DNA from: Guadua angustifolia
Lineage: Eukaryota; Streptophyta; Magnoliopsida; Poales; Poaceae
Direction: 5' to 3'
Length of the DNA: 64,000 nt
Assembly: GCA_036346375.1 (NCBI GenBank)
Contig: CM070500.1
Coordinates: 78,782,437-78,846,436 of the forward strand
The notes below the pieces were generated by a model, which was not told where the DNA came from, ran no database searches, and worked only from the letters and a program-made list of their open reading frames with translations. Shown one piece after another: positions 1 through 11,459 of this stretch; positions within the stretch are counted from its first letter, which is position 1, and the number at the start of each line of letters is the position of its first letter. The position numbers and the translations under genes are program-made.

Positions 1-4
1 CGCC

Positions 5-30
5 TCACACACACACACACATATATATAA
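5..30. repeat. CA/TA microsatellite
   Basis: A run of CA dinucleotides passes into TA dinucleotides at the window edge. Simple sequence repeat; no function inferred. Confidence 0.9.
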
Positions 31-963
31 AAGGTGCTGAACTCTCTGCATGATAGTAAAATCTATATATACAGATAGTAAAATCTAGCATCTGACAACA
101 AAATGAATAATTATTAGCGAGACTTATATCATTTTTTTCTCTTGTCATTAATAAACTACTGGTAAAAATCTTTGATGAATCAGAACTGTCAATAAAAAGT
201 TATAGCTAAAACAAAGAAAATAAGATTCATATACAAACTAGAGAATGCATTTACTAGTTGGTTAGTTGGCCACTTAAACAATCTGTTTTACTTTTTGGAA
301 AAATATTATCTTTTGTTTTTTAAATTCTTACTTGCTCAAGGTCTTAATTTCCTTGCTCTAATATCCTTGAACACACTTATTTCTGGCTCCTATATTTGTT
401 CTGCTCGTTTTAATCTTTTCCCTACCGTCATGATGCTACTCCTCTGTTTCACAATATTTATCCGGTACACATACCAAAGAAGCACGAAATTTAACTAATA
501 TTTAGTAGAATTGGATTATGTTTGCCACCATTAGATAAAGTAGCACTATTCCTATTATTAGAAGCAAGTATGATCAATTTCATTTAATATTACTTAAATT
601 TTAGGCCTTTTGGTATGTGTATTAGACAAATATTGTGAAATGGAGTTAGTAACATATAAGATTGGATTATAATTGTTTCTTTCCTAATTAGATTCTAATT
701 TGCTACATATCTATATCTCCTCTTTCTTATTCAAACTCTTCTTTACATAAACCTGCACCGTTTATAATCTGGACTTGGATCTGGTTAGACGATCGAGCCA
801 AATTAAACTGCTTTTATTTCTCTATGCGTATCGGCCATACCTGCATGGAGAATGCGTGTCTAGCTACTTACTACTACCGTACACCGCATAACCAAATTAA
901 CATTGGATGGCTCATATTCTCCTAATGAATTAAGCATTTAAAATGAACGGAATCTTATCTTAG
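31..963. other. AT-rich intergenic DNA, nothing recognised
   Basis: AT-rich sequence without a convincing coding region. The short open frame near 295-498 has no recognisable domain and no codon-use signal. I see no defined transposon ends here. Confidence 0.6.
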
Positions 964-1900
964 TGGGTGTTTAGCACAACTCTAGCTCCACCAAAATTCA
1001 TAGAATTGGTGGAGCAGGGTATTCCTAACTCTAGAAATTTACGGAGCTGGAGCTGTAGATACATTAAAAGTGTTTAGGTGGATTATCTTATTTACATTTT
1101 AGATTAAAGATATAAACTTAATTCACTTTATTTTTTTGAAAGAAGAGGTAGGAGGACTGCCATGCATTAAGAAGAAACAAGGGTACACTACGCGAATGTT
1201 TTAGCAGCAGAAAGCTAAGAACAACATAAAAATTTTACAAAACAGCAAAATATAATGGAGAGTCGATACATGACCCAGCCGAAAAGAGCTCCTTAAGCAA
1301 AGCGCCGCCACCGAACTGGAACCACATCAGCAGAATAGCACGGTCCGACACCTACCTTGTCGCCTAAAATCTAAGATGAAACTAGGATCTGAACTCAACC
1401 AAACGGTCCAAACAGGACTTAGATGGCACAACCAAATTTACCTGAACTATCAACAACATAGCTACTTGTCCTTGATCAACCATGCTCAACAAATTTACCT
1501 GAATAACCAAATCCCCAGGCATGCCAGCTAACCTATACAGCGATGATTAAAAGGTTACTCTATCCTCTGTTTCTTCCCCCACACATAAGGTTGGTGAATA
1601 AAGATGTGCAGCTTATACGTATGTACTTAGTATAATGGAAGTGCTATGGAGAAGATGACCATACAATTTTTATGCACCTTGATAACTGAAATAATTATAA
1701 TTCTAGAATTGGTGGGGTCTTTTCGCAGGAAAAGTGAACCAGAATAAGGTTTCGAAATTTATGGGTTTTCACAAAAAGGGGATAAGGACCGGAGAGTAAT
1801 TTGTAGACTCACAAGGTTGTTTTTGCAAAAGAGCCGATGATGAAATTTTGGGATTTGTAGGGACCTTTTTGCAAAAAAGCCGTGGTGCTCTCAACACCCA
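964..1900. mobile_element. Possible TIR element split by a LINE tail
   Basis: The left edge reads TGGGTGTTTAGCAC and the right edge reads as the inverse, ending in TCAACACCCA, so the outer 10-15 bp form an imperfect terminal inverted repeat. I could not see a clean target-site duplication. The middle (about 1130-1680) looks like an antisense LINE 3' tail, which would be a later insertion. A related stretch (GTGTTTAG followed by a block about 65 bp long) recurs near 60,620-60,690, so this is a dispersed family. Class uncertain. Confidence 0.35.
1130..1600 (-). mobile_element. LINE 3'-end remnant (antisense)
   Basis: Read on the minus strand this ends with a CTTCTTAAT-type stretch and a purine/pyrimidine mix followed by an A-run (TTTTTTTGAAA on the plus strand near 1130). 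That resembles the 3' end of grass L1-type LINEs. No reverse transcriptase reading frame remains. The 5' limit is not defined. Confidence 0.35.
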
Positions 1901-2689
1901 GGAATTCCTTTCGCTTTAAGAGTTAAGTTATTATTCAATATTATGGCGCATATAATGCTTATAACGTATTATGACCAATAGTTTGGATACGATACTCGAA
2001 GCTTTCTTTTGAGTCCATTTGAATTGTTATAATATGATTTATAGCGAATCGATGGTGCAGATTTTTCTTTTTTTCTTCTATCGATTACTGTGGCAATTTC
2101 TATCGTTTGAGAGATCTGTTGTTTTAATAATATAATAGATAGATTCTGTACAGTGTTGCTTCTTTTTCATTCTTCCTAAGTTTCTTTTCCCTCTAAGAAA
2201 TAAGTTTCTTCTTTTTTTTTTTTGAAAGTCAATTAAGGTTCCTTTTCAAGGTTCGTACTGGAAGGGTAATTGGCTCATTGCTACCTTCGACAATATGTTT
2301 GCCCTTTTGTCTTTGTATAGTCCAAACTCCAATAGGTGGTAATTACAGTGTTTGGTTGGATGACAAATTTGTTTTAATAAATCTTACTAAAATTTAGTTA
2401 CCAAATTGTTTATCAATGTTTTGGCTAAAGATTGACAAAAAAATAAACTAAAAAACCAAAGGAGAAGAGAATCTTACAAAAAATAGTAGCAAACCAAATA
2501 CTTGCCAAATTTAATAACTTTACTAAAATTTAATAAATCAAGCATAGGTAACCGCTGAAGCAAATCAAACAGACGAAAGCCAACTGTTAGAGCATCTTGA
2601 GACTTGAGGTACATGCTCTAGCGGTCTATAGCCAACTGTCTTTCATTAAAATGTTTTAGTACGTATCCTGTGTTATGTGAAGAAATTAT

Positions 2690-2984
2690 ACGATTTGCAC
2701 GCATGTGGTCGGAAGTGACCAAATCAAGATTGTTTTGCAGTTAACGAGTCCAAAATTGAAATAAATGGATTTCGAGTGAAAAATGTTAATAACATTCATC
2801 TCAAAGGGTTGGAGCATCAGTAAGATATCGGAAGATTTCCACTGTCAAAGGGTTGATCATTTTCGGTGTAGTATTTCTATTATTTGTACTATTTCTAGTT
2901 TTCAAACTCTAGCTTGTTTTGCTGTACTTGTGCCTTCTTCTTAAATGCTAGGCAGAGCTCCTGCCGTTCATTTCAAAAAAAAAA
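2690..2984 (+). mobile_element. LINE 3'-end remnant with poly(A)
   Basis: The segment ends in a CTTCTTAAATG...CTCCTGCC stretch followed by an A10 tail at 2975-2984, the arrangement of a 5'-truncated LINE insertion. It resembles the antisense tail at 1130-1600. No coding capacity is left. The 1901-2690 and 2985-3780 flanks are AT-rich and I recognise nothing else in them. Confidence 0.35.
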
Positions 2985-3782
2985 TATTCATGTCAATAAT
3001 AGCTTGTTAACTTAAATCTAAAATAACCACTTAAAAGATAAAAAAATAATTTTATGTTGAATTATGTCAATTTTGAAATAAATATGATAATAACTCATTA
3101 TCTATAGTTAGCCAGCTTGGCTGCATTTAACGGAGAGAGCCAGAGAGCTGTCGATGTATACAAGTGCCCCATGAAGCACGTTTCTCATCTCACTCTTAAA
3201 GCTGATTCTCTTGCTCAGCTATCACTTACTCTTTTCATTTCATATCCAGCCAGCCGACGAAATCATCATTTTTCTAGCTCTATAATATTTTTTTAAAATC
3301 TAATTTCTTTCTAAATATAATCGCATAGATTGCATAGAAGGCTAAGAAAGATGAAGACTTCCTAGACGTTCGGCGGCCGACAATTGCGTCTTGAGTAAGT
3401 TCTTTCCAATAAAGTAGATCTTGTTTTGTCCCTGAAAGAAACTCCAACTTGGTCAGAAAGGTAAGGAATGATGGAGTGCGCACAAACAGAAGAGGTAGGG
3501 ACGAGAAAAACGAACATGGAATAACTTGTGGGAAGAGGATTATTTTGGGTGGGCTAAGGTTTGCCCCATCCTGTACGTTCAGTTATACCATTTCATTCTC
3601 GTAGTGACACCCCTTCCTGTTTGGGTCTTGAGTCAAATGCCAGTAAGCTAATGGCAAGGTTAACGCAGAGGACCCTATCATCTCCTGCTGTTTTTGTTCC
3701 CTAAGAAAATTAATGCAGAGATTAGGAAAGCACAAGAATGCATTAAGGGGGTGAATTGGCAGCTACAGAGACGGATAGTTTT

Positions 3783-4208
3783 TAGAGGTGGCAACGGGTT
3801 GGGTCGGGTGCGGGTTTTACAAAACCCGACCCGACCCGAAACCCGATCCGAATCTGAATTCCATATCGGGTAAAAATCTATACCCGAACCCGGCGGGTAC
3901 CCGAAATCCGACGGGTTTGTGTAATACGGGTGGCAATAGGTTGGGTCGGGTGTGGGTTTTGCAAAATCCGACCCGACAAGAAATCGAACCTAAAACCGAG
4001 TTAAACCCGACGGTACCAAACCCGACGCTAAACCCGCGGTACCGAACCCGATGGGTATATCGATATTTGGTACTCGATGGGTACCATGCAGTGAAAATAA
4101 AACCGAACCCATTTGGTGCTGACCAAGAACTCGCAGAAAATTAAAACCGAACCCGATCCGACGGGTACAAAACCATGAATTCGAATCATGGTACAATTGC
4201 CACCCTTA
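3783..4208. mobile_element. hAT-type miniature element with GGGTCGGG arrays
   Basis: Termini are TAGAGGTGGCAA (left) and TTGCCACCCTTA (right), a 12-bp imperfect inverted repeat. It is flanked by a perfect 8-bp target duplication, ATAGTTTT (3775-3782 and 4209-4216), as expected for hAT transposition. The 426-bp interior is full of GGGTCGGG and its complement, and the left end pattern (GGTGGCAA plus GGGTCGGGTG) is repeated internally near 3930. No transposase, so it is a non-autonomous element. Open frames in it come from the repeat arrays and are not genes. Confidence 0.85.
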
Positions 4209-4767
4209 ATAGTTTTAAGCCGTAGTGAGTTGTTTGGATAGATCACAGAAAATTGACAGCTTGACCCAAGATAATGATAGCACAATTTTAGGAGGAATTT
4301 TCTCAGCAAACGCAGCGTGTTTCTTTGTTCAAACTTATTTCCATACATGAACAAATAGGTACAAACCATGTCTTCGTTTGCACAAACAAATGCCTCTGCC
4401 CAAAGTCCAAACCAGCAACAGTCTCACTAAAATATGCTTTCTAAAGTGGCAGGAAACAGAGAGCAGTCATGCGCACCGAATCCAAATGGCCTCAAACGAA
4501 CACCTCCATTCAACTTATCAGTGGTACTACTGCTCTTCGTGAAAAACCAATCAACGCCATTTCCAAAGAACTGCTGCGAGTACTACAGTACTACACGAGT
4601 AGATGGGCCTGGAATTTATGAATCTTTCGGTTGCCCTGCAATTCTCAGAAGGTTTGATCATTTACACCACGCACCGATCCAATCAATGAGCGAATCAATG
4701 AATCCCCTATTAGCATCCAACCTGTGGACCTTTGCATCCATCCATGGAAAAACACCGGTGCTTACCA

Positions 4768-4775
4768 TATATAAA
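4768..4775 (+). promoter_or_regulatory. TATA box of the TBL gene
   Basis: TATATAAA lies about 146 bp before the chosen ATG at 4914, a normal plant TATA-to-ATG distance with a 5' UTR of about 110 nt. The stretch 4209-4767 before it holds no other feature I recognise. Confidence 0.6.
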
Positions 4776-4913
4776 GAAGCGTATCAGCCAGCGCTACATA
4801 TACCACTCCTCCGCCCTCACACTTCCACGCCGTCGTCAGAAGAACGTTCTTCCCCTCCCAATCATCTCTCGAGCCTCACCTCCATTTCTTGCCTCCTCCT
4901 TGGCAGGGTGGTG

Positions 4914-7900
4914 ATGAAGCGCCGGGCGATTGTTCTCGCGGCCGTCCTGGCCGTGCTCCTGGCGGCGTGCACCGCCGCGGCGGCCGCGGCGATAACCATC
5001 TCCCGGAAGCAACAGCACCGGGCGTCGGCGGCCAGGTCGTGCGACATGTTTGCCGGGAGCTGGGTGGTCGACGAGTCGTACCCGCTGTACGACTCGGCGA
5101 GATGCCCGTTCATCCGCGCCGAGTTCGACTGCCGCCGGTTCGGCCGCCCCGACAAGCAGTACCTCAAGTACCGGTGGCAGCCCAACCCACCCTGCTCCCT
5201 CCCCAGGTCGGTAATGGCGCTCGGACGGCGCAGTAGCAATCAAGTTCTCCGCGTGTTTTTCATCCGAATCAATATGTATCTTTCATCCTTGTGCACGTAC
5301 AAGCTGTTCCAGGTTGCCGTTGTGAATGTTTCTGACAATTGTGATGAGATTCTGCGCGTACGTACGTAGGTTCGACGGGCTGGCGCTGCTGAGGATGTGG
5401 AACGGGAAGAAGGTCATGTTCGTAGGCGACTCGCTGGCGCTGAACCAGTACGAGTCGCTCCTGTGCATGATCCACGCCGCCGTGCCCAACGCCCGGACCA
5501 CCTTGTCGCCGGCGTCGGGGAAGATTGACCCCTCGACCACTGTCAGGTTCGAGGTACGCGCCAATAGTTTCTCTGTTTTCTTTTCCCTTGCAAGCAGTAC
5601 GGTAGTTACAAACCCACGATGGTCCAGTAAAAAAAAAAGGAAAAGAAAGAGAGCTTCACACTAAATTTACTGTAAAATTTCTCTAGGCGGTTGGGTTGGG
5701 GCCTGGACATGATGAGGTGATCAGTGGGACGTGAACAGGTCGCAAGAGGAGAATGATTTAGCTAACGACGACTGGTGCCTAGATTAGTTAGTTACGACGG
5801 GTGCGGCCGCGTCGGGTAAAGCGAGCGGCGTGAGCTGGAGGGATCGCGGCGTGTGAGACCGTCGTCTGCTGAGCGTGCCGTGCGGTGGCTCGCGCGGGCC
5901 TGGCTGGTCCCTCCGCCGCGGCTGGCACGGCGGGTGATGTGGACTAAAGTTTCGCTGGCCGCGCGCTGCAAAAGTCAACAAAAATGGGGCGAACGCCGAG
6001 CGGGGTCGCCGTGAGAGTCGTCTCCGGTGGACTCTGGTCTCGTAACGAGCCGCATCCGGTAGCGACGCACATCGAACTCTGCCGTTTCTCCCCTGTTTTT
6101 GGGTTCGTTTTAGTTGGGGAACATACGACGTGGAGTATGTGGTTTTCCATCCATTCCCCTTGTGGGAAACAAGAAACAGGATCTGTTCACGTCACCCGGC
6201 TTGCCAGCCGCGGCGGAATCACCAGAGCAAAGCGGCCGAAGTGAGCTGGCCTGAAAGTTCTGCCTTGCTCAGCTGTATGTTTGCCGGTGCTTGTGTTGTT
6301 GGGATGATGGGATCTATCCCTACAGATCTAGCGTGACATGTACGTGGTAGGTGCTCCCATTTCCATGATAGATACTACATTGGCCTGACTCTGTTCACTA
6401 GCTGCCTCCAGTCGTTCCATTGGGAAGTTAACTCTCGTCGTTACCTGCCCTTTTGCTGCTGCGTGTTTTATGCGTTTTGTGCCAGATCGTCAGAACCAGA
6501 AAAACTGATCTGCCAGTGTACGCTCTTGGCCTTTCGCTGGTGGCCGGCTCTGAGTTACAGTGGTACCAGCACTACTACCAGACTTGGGGTTGTCTAAGCT
6601 TTGGTACGCCCACGACGTCCTCTTTGGCGTCATTGAGCGCCGACACACGCAACGACACGCGCGCATTTCGGTAGTTGGGCCGCTGTTTTTAAGACTGTTT
6701 GGTGATTGATGTCTTCTTCATCAATGGCGACGTAGCTGTCCTACAGAAACGCTGAGAGCGTTAGGCGATTAGCACGAAAAGTTCAATGCACGTGTGTAGT
6801 TCGGTGTCCTGATTGGTCGTTATTGTTCTTGCGCATTGTTTGGCTTTGATGGTAGCTGAAGCTGACGGTCTGTCATCCAACGCTGCTTATATGCAGGAGT
6901 ACAATGTGACGCTGGTGTACTACCTGACGCACTTCCTGGTCGACATCGTCAACGAGAAGGCCGGGCGGATCCTCAAGCTCGACACCATCGACGAAGGCCG
7001 CAACTGGCTCGGCGCCGACGTGCTCGTCTTCGACTCCTGGCACTGGTGGCCGCGCACCGGCCCGACGCGGACGTGGGACCCGAACGCTGCCATTATATTC
7101 TCTGTTCTTGGACTGCATTTTTCAGGCGGGCCATGTCTGAACTCACATCTGTGCACCTGTATATGCTGCAGCTGGGACTACATCCAGGATGGCGACACGG
7201 TGATGAAGGACATGGACCGGACGCAGGCTTTCACCAAGGCGCTCAACACCTGGGCCAGATGGGTCGATGCCAACCTCGTCGGGACGAGCACCAAAGTCTT
7301 CTTCCAGGGGATCTCCCCCTCTCACTACAAGTAATATTGTTTTTAACTACGTACCTTTAAATGCTGCTCCACAATTACTAGTGATTTGTGAAGTAAATCT
7401 TTCAAAGTTAATACTTAGTTGACGTTCCGCCCTTCTCTTTGCAAGAACGAGCTATGTTGCAAATAATGCATATAAGCACTGTTGACGGATATACAGAGAC
7501 TATAACACTATTTCGGAAGATGTTTACGATGAAACTTTCTCCTTTTCTTCTTGGCTTACTCTATCCTATAGATTACACATACATATCTAAAGAGATATAT
7601 AAATAACTCTACGTGTAGGAGTAAAACTCATAGCTAGAGTAGGAAACCAATTCATGTCACACTAAAACTCAGCCAGAAAAGCGTGCAGTGCGTTGCTGAG
7701 ATCAGGGCCCATGTCTTAGCTCTTCGACTGCTACAACCGAACCGCTCAACCGCAGCCACCCAGCAATTTTGTCCTGAACGTTTCACATGCTGGCATCCGT
7801 ATTTTAGAATCATATTGGTTGCAGACATCTGAGGCTGCAATTCTGCAGCGTTTATGCCATAGTTAACGGCGATGTGGCTGCTATGCAGGGGCCAGGAATG

Positions 7901-8189
7901 GGGCGCGTCGCCGAGGAAGACGTGCATGGGGGAGACGCAGCCGCTGAACAGCACGTTGGCGTACCCCGGTGGGCCGATCCCGCAGCAGGCGGTCCTGAGG
8001 AGCGTCCTGGCGGGCATGGCGAAGCCGGTGTACCTGCTGGACTTCACCTTCCTGTCGCAGCTGAGGAAGGACGCGCACCCGACCAAGTACGACGGAGGCA
8101 TCTTCGGCGGGGACTGCACCCACTGGTGCATCGCCGGCCTCCCGGACACCTGGAACGTCCTGTTCTACGCCGCGCTCACCGGCCAGTGA
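4914..8189 (+). CDS. TBL/PMR5-type protein, probable cell-wall polysaccharide O-acetyltransferase
   Basis: Five exons: 4914-5206, 5370-5553, 6897-7072, 7172-7330 and 7889-8189. All introns are GT-AG, phases agree, and they give 370 aa. Residues about 5-28 form one hydrophobic segment (signal anchor, Golgi type II topology expected). The PMR5N part starts near residue 43 (CDMFAGSW...) with conserved cysteines. The GDS box (MFVGDSLALNQYESL) is at residues 117-119 and the second catalytic motif DCTHWC is near 346-351 (Asp346, His349). SPSHY near the exon 4 end is also typical. The family transfers acetyl groups to xylan, mannan or pectin; the actual substrate cannot be told from sequence. Length is slightly short for the family because there is little linker between anchor and PMR5N. 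Intron 2 is the longest (about 1.3 kb) and I see no clear transposon in it. No break seen, so probably functional. Confidence 0.9.
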
Positions 8190-8689
8190 TTGGATTGGTT
8201 AGGCTAGGCTCTAGTTCAATAATCTAAGGAAATTTAAATATAGCAAATTGATTTTATAAGGGCGAAAGGATTTTTTTTCTCCACAAAGAAATAGAAGATT
8301 ATCAAAGTGAAAATGTTCATGATTCTCTCTCCGCAATGGAGAAGCAGGATATTGTAATTGGCTAGAAGGGCGAGATTGTTAAGTGATAAATACAAAGAAA
8401 CTACATTGTTTAGGCAATCTATGGTCTCTGTGACTCGCAGTCTATGAGTGAACAAAATATTTGTTTTAGTCGAATACAAGTCCCCTTTTCGGAGGATACT
8501 TGCATAACTTCTGGAGGAACTCTTGCAAAATTCCTGCTTTTTGATGAGAGGCGTAATTAAATTCGGATGAATTGAACAAGGCACGAGTAAAGTTACATTA
8601 GGAAGATTTCTTGATGTTCCCTTTTGATGAATTGGAAGTTATTATATATTAAAAGCTCATAACAGTTGCTAAGAAAAAAGAGAAATATA
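8190..8689. other. 3' flank of the TBL gene, nothing recognised
   Basis: AT-rich sequence after the TBL stop codon. It should include the 3' UTR. No convincing ORF or repeat ends. Confidence 0.5.
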
Positions 8690-8707
8690 TTAGAAATTCT
8701 CACAAAA

Positions 8708-9393
8708 AAGCAAAACATCTGATCCTTAATCTGGTGGACCCTAATTACAACCACCATCGGATCTTTTATTAAAAATATAAATATGCTAGAAATTCTCATA
8801 AAAAGTAAAACATCTGACCCTTAATCTGGTGAACCCTAACAAATTTGAATTATAGTAACCATCGGATATTATTATTTAAAAGAAAACATCTACCAATCCC
8901 AAAGGTATTATTAGCCTTATCTTAATCAATCTGCGATTGAAGTGTGAATCATCGTAAGATATGTGCAATGCTAGAATAATTATATTGATCAATTTGTATC
9001 ATAACAACCAAATGTTAGCGATATGCCTCGTGTTGTGCACGCTCAACTACTGCTTAGTGGCGGTCCTGGACTACCTTATGTATGGTGATGACGTGCGTGT
9101 TGTTCCAGGTCACTCTCAACCTCCCCGCGATGCAGCTCATCTCCAAGATTGCCATATACACGATGCTGGTCAACCTCTTCTCCAAGTATGTGCTGGTGGT
9201 CACGCCGATTGCGATGGCCATCGAGGACAGGATCGTGGCACAGGTCAGCAACAATGACGTTGCCATCTTAGAGTCCATGTAAAGTACAATAAAAAATAAC
9301 AAATACTCAAAATAAAATAAAAATAAAATTTAGATTGAAAGAAAGAGTCCATCTCAAATACAAAAAATAACATATATCCAAAATTAAATAGGA
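8708..9393 (+). repeat. Tandem duplication of about 690 bp, copy 1
   Basis: First copy of a direct repeat with a period of 686-690 bp. It starts with AAGCAAAACATCTGATCC and includes the transporter fragment. Copy 2 follows directly at 9394-10,080. The copies differ by scattered substitutions and small indels. Confidence 0.85.
8961..9282 (+). pseudogene. Amino-acid transporter (AVT1-like) fragment, copy 1
   Basis: Two stretches resemble vacuolar amino-acid transporters of the AVT/AAAP family: LCTLNYCLVAVLDYLMYGDD (about 9024-9093) and, in another frame, VTLNLPAMQLISKIAIYTML through VTPIAMAIEDR (about 9106-9230). In the family these are adjacent parts of the later transmembrane helices. Here the frame shifts between them at the GDDV/VTLN junction and neither end of the gene is present. 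A captured exon fragment, not a gene. Confidence 0.65.
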
Positions 9394-10080
9394 AAGCAAA
9401 AAATCTAGCCCTTAATCTGGTGAACCCTAATTACAACCACCATTGGATCTTTTATTAAAAATATAAATATGCTAGAAATTCTCAAAAAAAAAGAGTAAAA
9501 CATCCGACCCTTAATCTGGGGGACCCTAACAAACTTGAACTATAGTAGCCATTGGATATTATTATTTAAAAGAAAACATCTAACAGTCCCAAAGGTATTA
9601 TTAGCCTGATCTTAATTGACCTGCAGTTGAAGTGTGAATCATCGTAAGGTATGTGCAATGCTAGAATAATTATACCGATCAGTTTGTATCATAACAACCA
9701 GATGTTAGCGATATACTTCGTGTTGTGTACGCTCAACTACTGCTTAGTGGTGATCCTGGGCTACCTCATGTATGGTGATGGCGTGCGTGTTGTCCTAGGT
9801 CACTCTCAACCTCCCCGCGATGCGGCTCATCTCCAAGACCGCCATATGCACGATGCTACTCAACCTCCTCTCCAAGTATGTGCTGGTGGTCATGCCGATT
9901 GCGATGGCCATCGAGGAGAGGATCGTGGCACAGGTCGGCAACAACGACGTTGCCGTCTTAGAGTCCATGCCAAGTACAATAAAAAAATAACAAATACTCA
10001 AAATAAAATAAAAATAAAATTTAGATTGAAACAAAGAGTCCATCTCAAATACAAAAAAATAACATATATTCAAAATTAAA
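9394..10080 (+). repeat. Tandem duplication of about 690 bp, copy 2
   Basis: Second copy of the repeat, beginning AAGCAAAAAATCTAGCCC. A further degenerate piece of the same leading motif appears near 10,460. The remaining sequence to 10,890 is AT-rich without genes. Confidence 0.85.
9651..9972 (+). pseudogene. Amino-acid transporter (AVT1-like) fragment, copy 2
   Basis: Same fragment as copy 1 and 690 bp downstream of it, with LCTLNYCLVVILGYLMYGDG followed by the frame-shifted VTLNLPAMRLISKTA part. Because both copies share the frame break, the break predates the tandem duplication. Confidence 0.65.
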
Positions 10081-10922
10081 TAGGAATAAATTTTAGATTA
10101 AAAGAAAGAGTCCATCTCAAGTACAAAAAAAACATATGTTCGAACTAAAAATTAGCTTGTGGATTTACGTGTGCATTCTGAATTAAAACTCAAAAAGAAA
10201 GTCTACAAGAAGTACAGTCCAAAAAATATGCAAATTCAGAATAAAAATTTAAAAGAAATTAGCAATTGTTTAAAATATCATACTAAGTGAAAAGTAAAAA
10301 AAAATTGTTTCATTCAGAATAAAATTTTCATAAATATGCTAATTGGAGAGAAAAATAAAATAAAATAAGCAATTTGGTTTTATATATACAAATTAGGAAT
10401 CAAAATCTATTATGTAATAAAAGTCTATGACACGTGGTTTACAGTCACTAAGTAAGAGAATATGCTAAAAATTCTCAACAAAAATATAACATCCCAATCC
10501 TTTATTTAGTGGGCCTCTATGAGATAGAGGGATTGAGAGGGTGATTCATTGTTGAGTGTTGACTCGATTATATTGATATAAACTATGTGATACGTATTAT
10601 TAGCATGTAGTATAGGCAAACATTGCAATAACGAAAGAGAATATGTCACTAATATAAATATAAATACAAAATATTATATTATACTATATTTATTGTTATG
10701 TTATTTAAGTATTTGAGAAAGAAAGTTTGGCCATAGGCAACAAGTACAAGGAAACAAAGTGAGTATTTTTGCTATCTTATAATATATATAATGTTAAAAT
10801 ATTATAAATGGAGTTCCGCAATGATTTATTTTCAAAAAAAGCAAAATCATATGTATATTGCAAAGTCATTTAAATATGTTTTAAGGATGATACCCGTGCA
10901 AATGCGCATGCCACCTTACTAG

Positions 10923-11459
10923 TTTTCTTAAAGGTACTAAGGGCCAGTATGTGTCTGGTTCAAGTAATGCTAGTCTACATGGGCGGAGATTACACAATCA
11001 CAGAGAAGCGGCGCAACTAGATTGGGCCACAACTACACCAAATTAGCAACAAGAAGATTTCTTGAACATAAAACGGCCTTTCTATGCGTTCCGTTCGGCC
11101 TTTAGGTCCGTTTGGAACACATGAATTTTGCATAAAAAAAATTCAGTTTTCACAGAAATAAAAAAATATTGCGCGTGCCAAAGGATGCCTTAATCTTAAG
11201 AAAGGACATTGCCTCTAAAAAAAGCCATCGAATATTATTTCTTTAAAAAAAGAATGGACATTGGAACAAGAACTTTGCTGGAGGCTAACCTATGAGCCCA
11301 CTCTCCCGGAACATGGGCCAAGTATACTGGGTTGTTGGCTGAGCAGTATAGCCCAAACTGCTAAGCGACAATGAACACTTCGAAATCGAAAGTTACGCAG
11401 AAACGATGAACACGACTCTAATCACCACCACATGTAAGTGTCCATCCATACACAACATG
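10923..11459. other. Intergenic, between the Helitron-like element and the GDSL gene 3' end
   Basis: Mixed-composition DNA. A short piece near 11,105-11,195 starts GGTCCGTTTGGAACAC and ends GTGCCAAAGGATGCC, which could be a small miniature element, but ends and target duplication are not clear. Nothing else recognised. Confidence 0.4.

Larger units (their letters stand above)
8690..10922 (+). mobile_element. Helitron-like element carrying gene fragments
   Basis: The right edge (about 10,890-10,922) reads ACCCGTGCAAATGCGCATG, a degenerate hairpin, then ends in CTAG followed by T. This matches the CTRR end plus upstream hairpin of grass Helitrons. The interior is AT-rich, carries captured amino-acid-transporter fragments twice, and repeats a block beginning TCCTTAATCTGGTG several times, as in Helitron families. 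The left end (expected A|TC) was not located, so the start given is only the start of the repeated part. No Rep/helicase is present, so non-autonomous. Assignment is inference. Confidence 0.45.

Noticed and set aside
3788..4369. Open frames on both strands
   Set aside because: They come from GGGTCGGG/CCCGACCC arrays of the hAT-type element and its flank.
4434..5369. A 311-codon frame over the TBL first exon
   Set aside because: It runs through the promoter and 5' UTR (TATA box at 4,768) and past the exon 1 donor; only 4,914-5,206 is coding.
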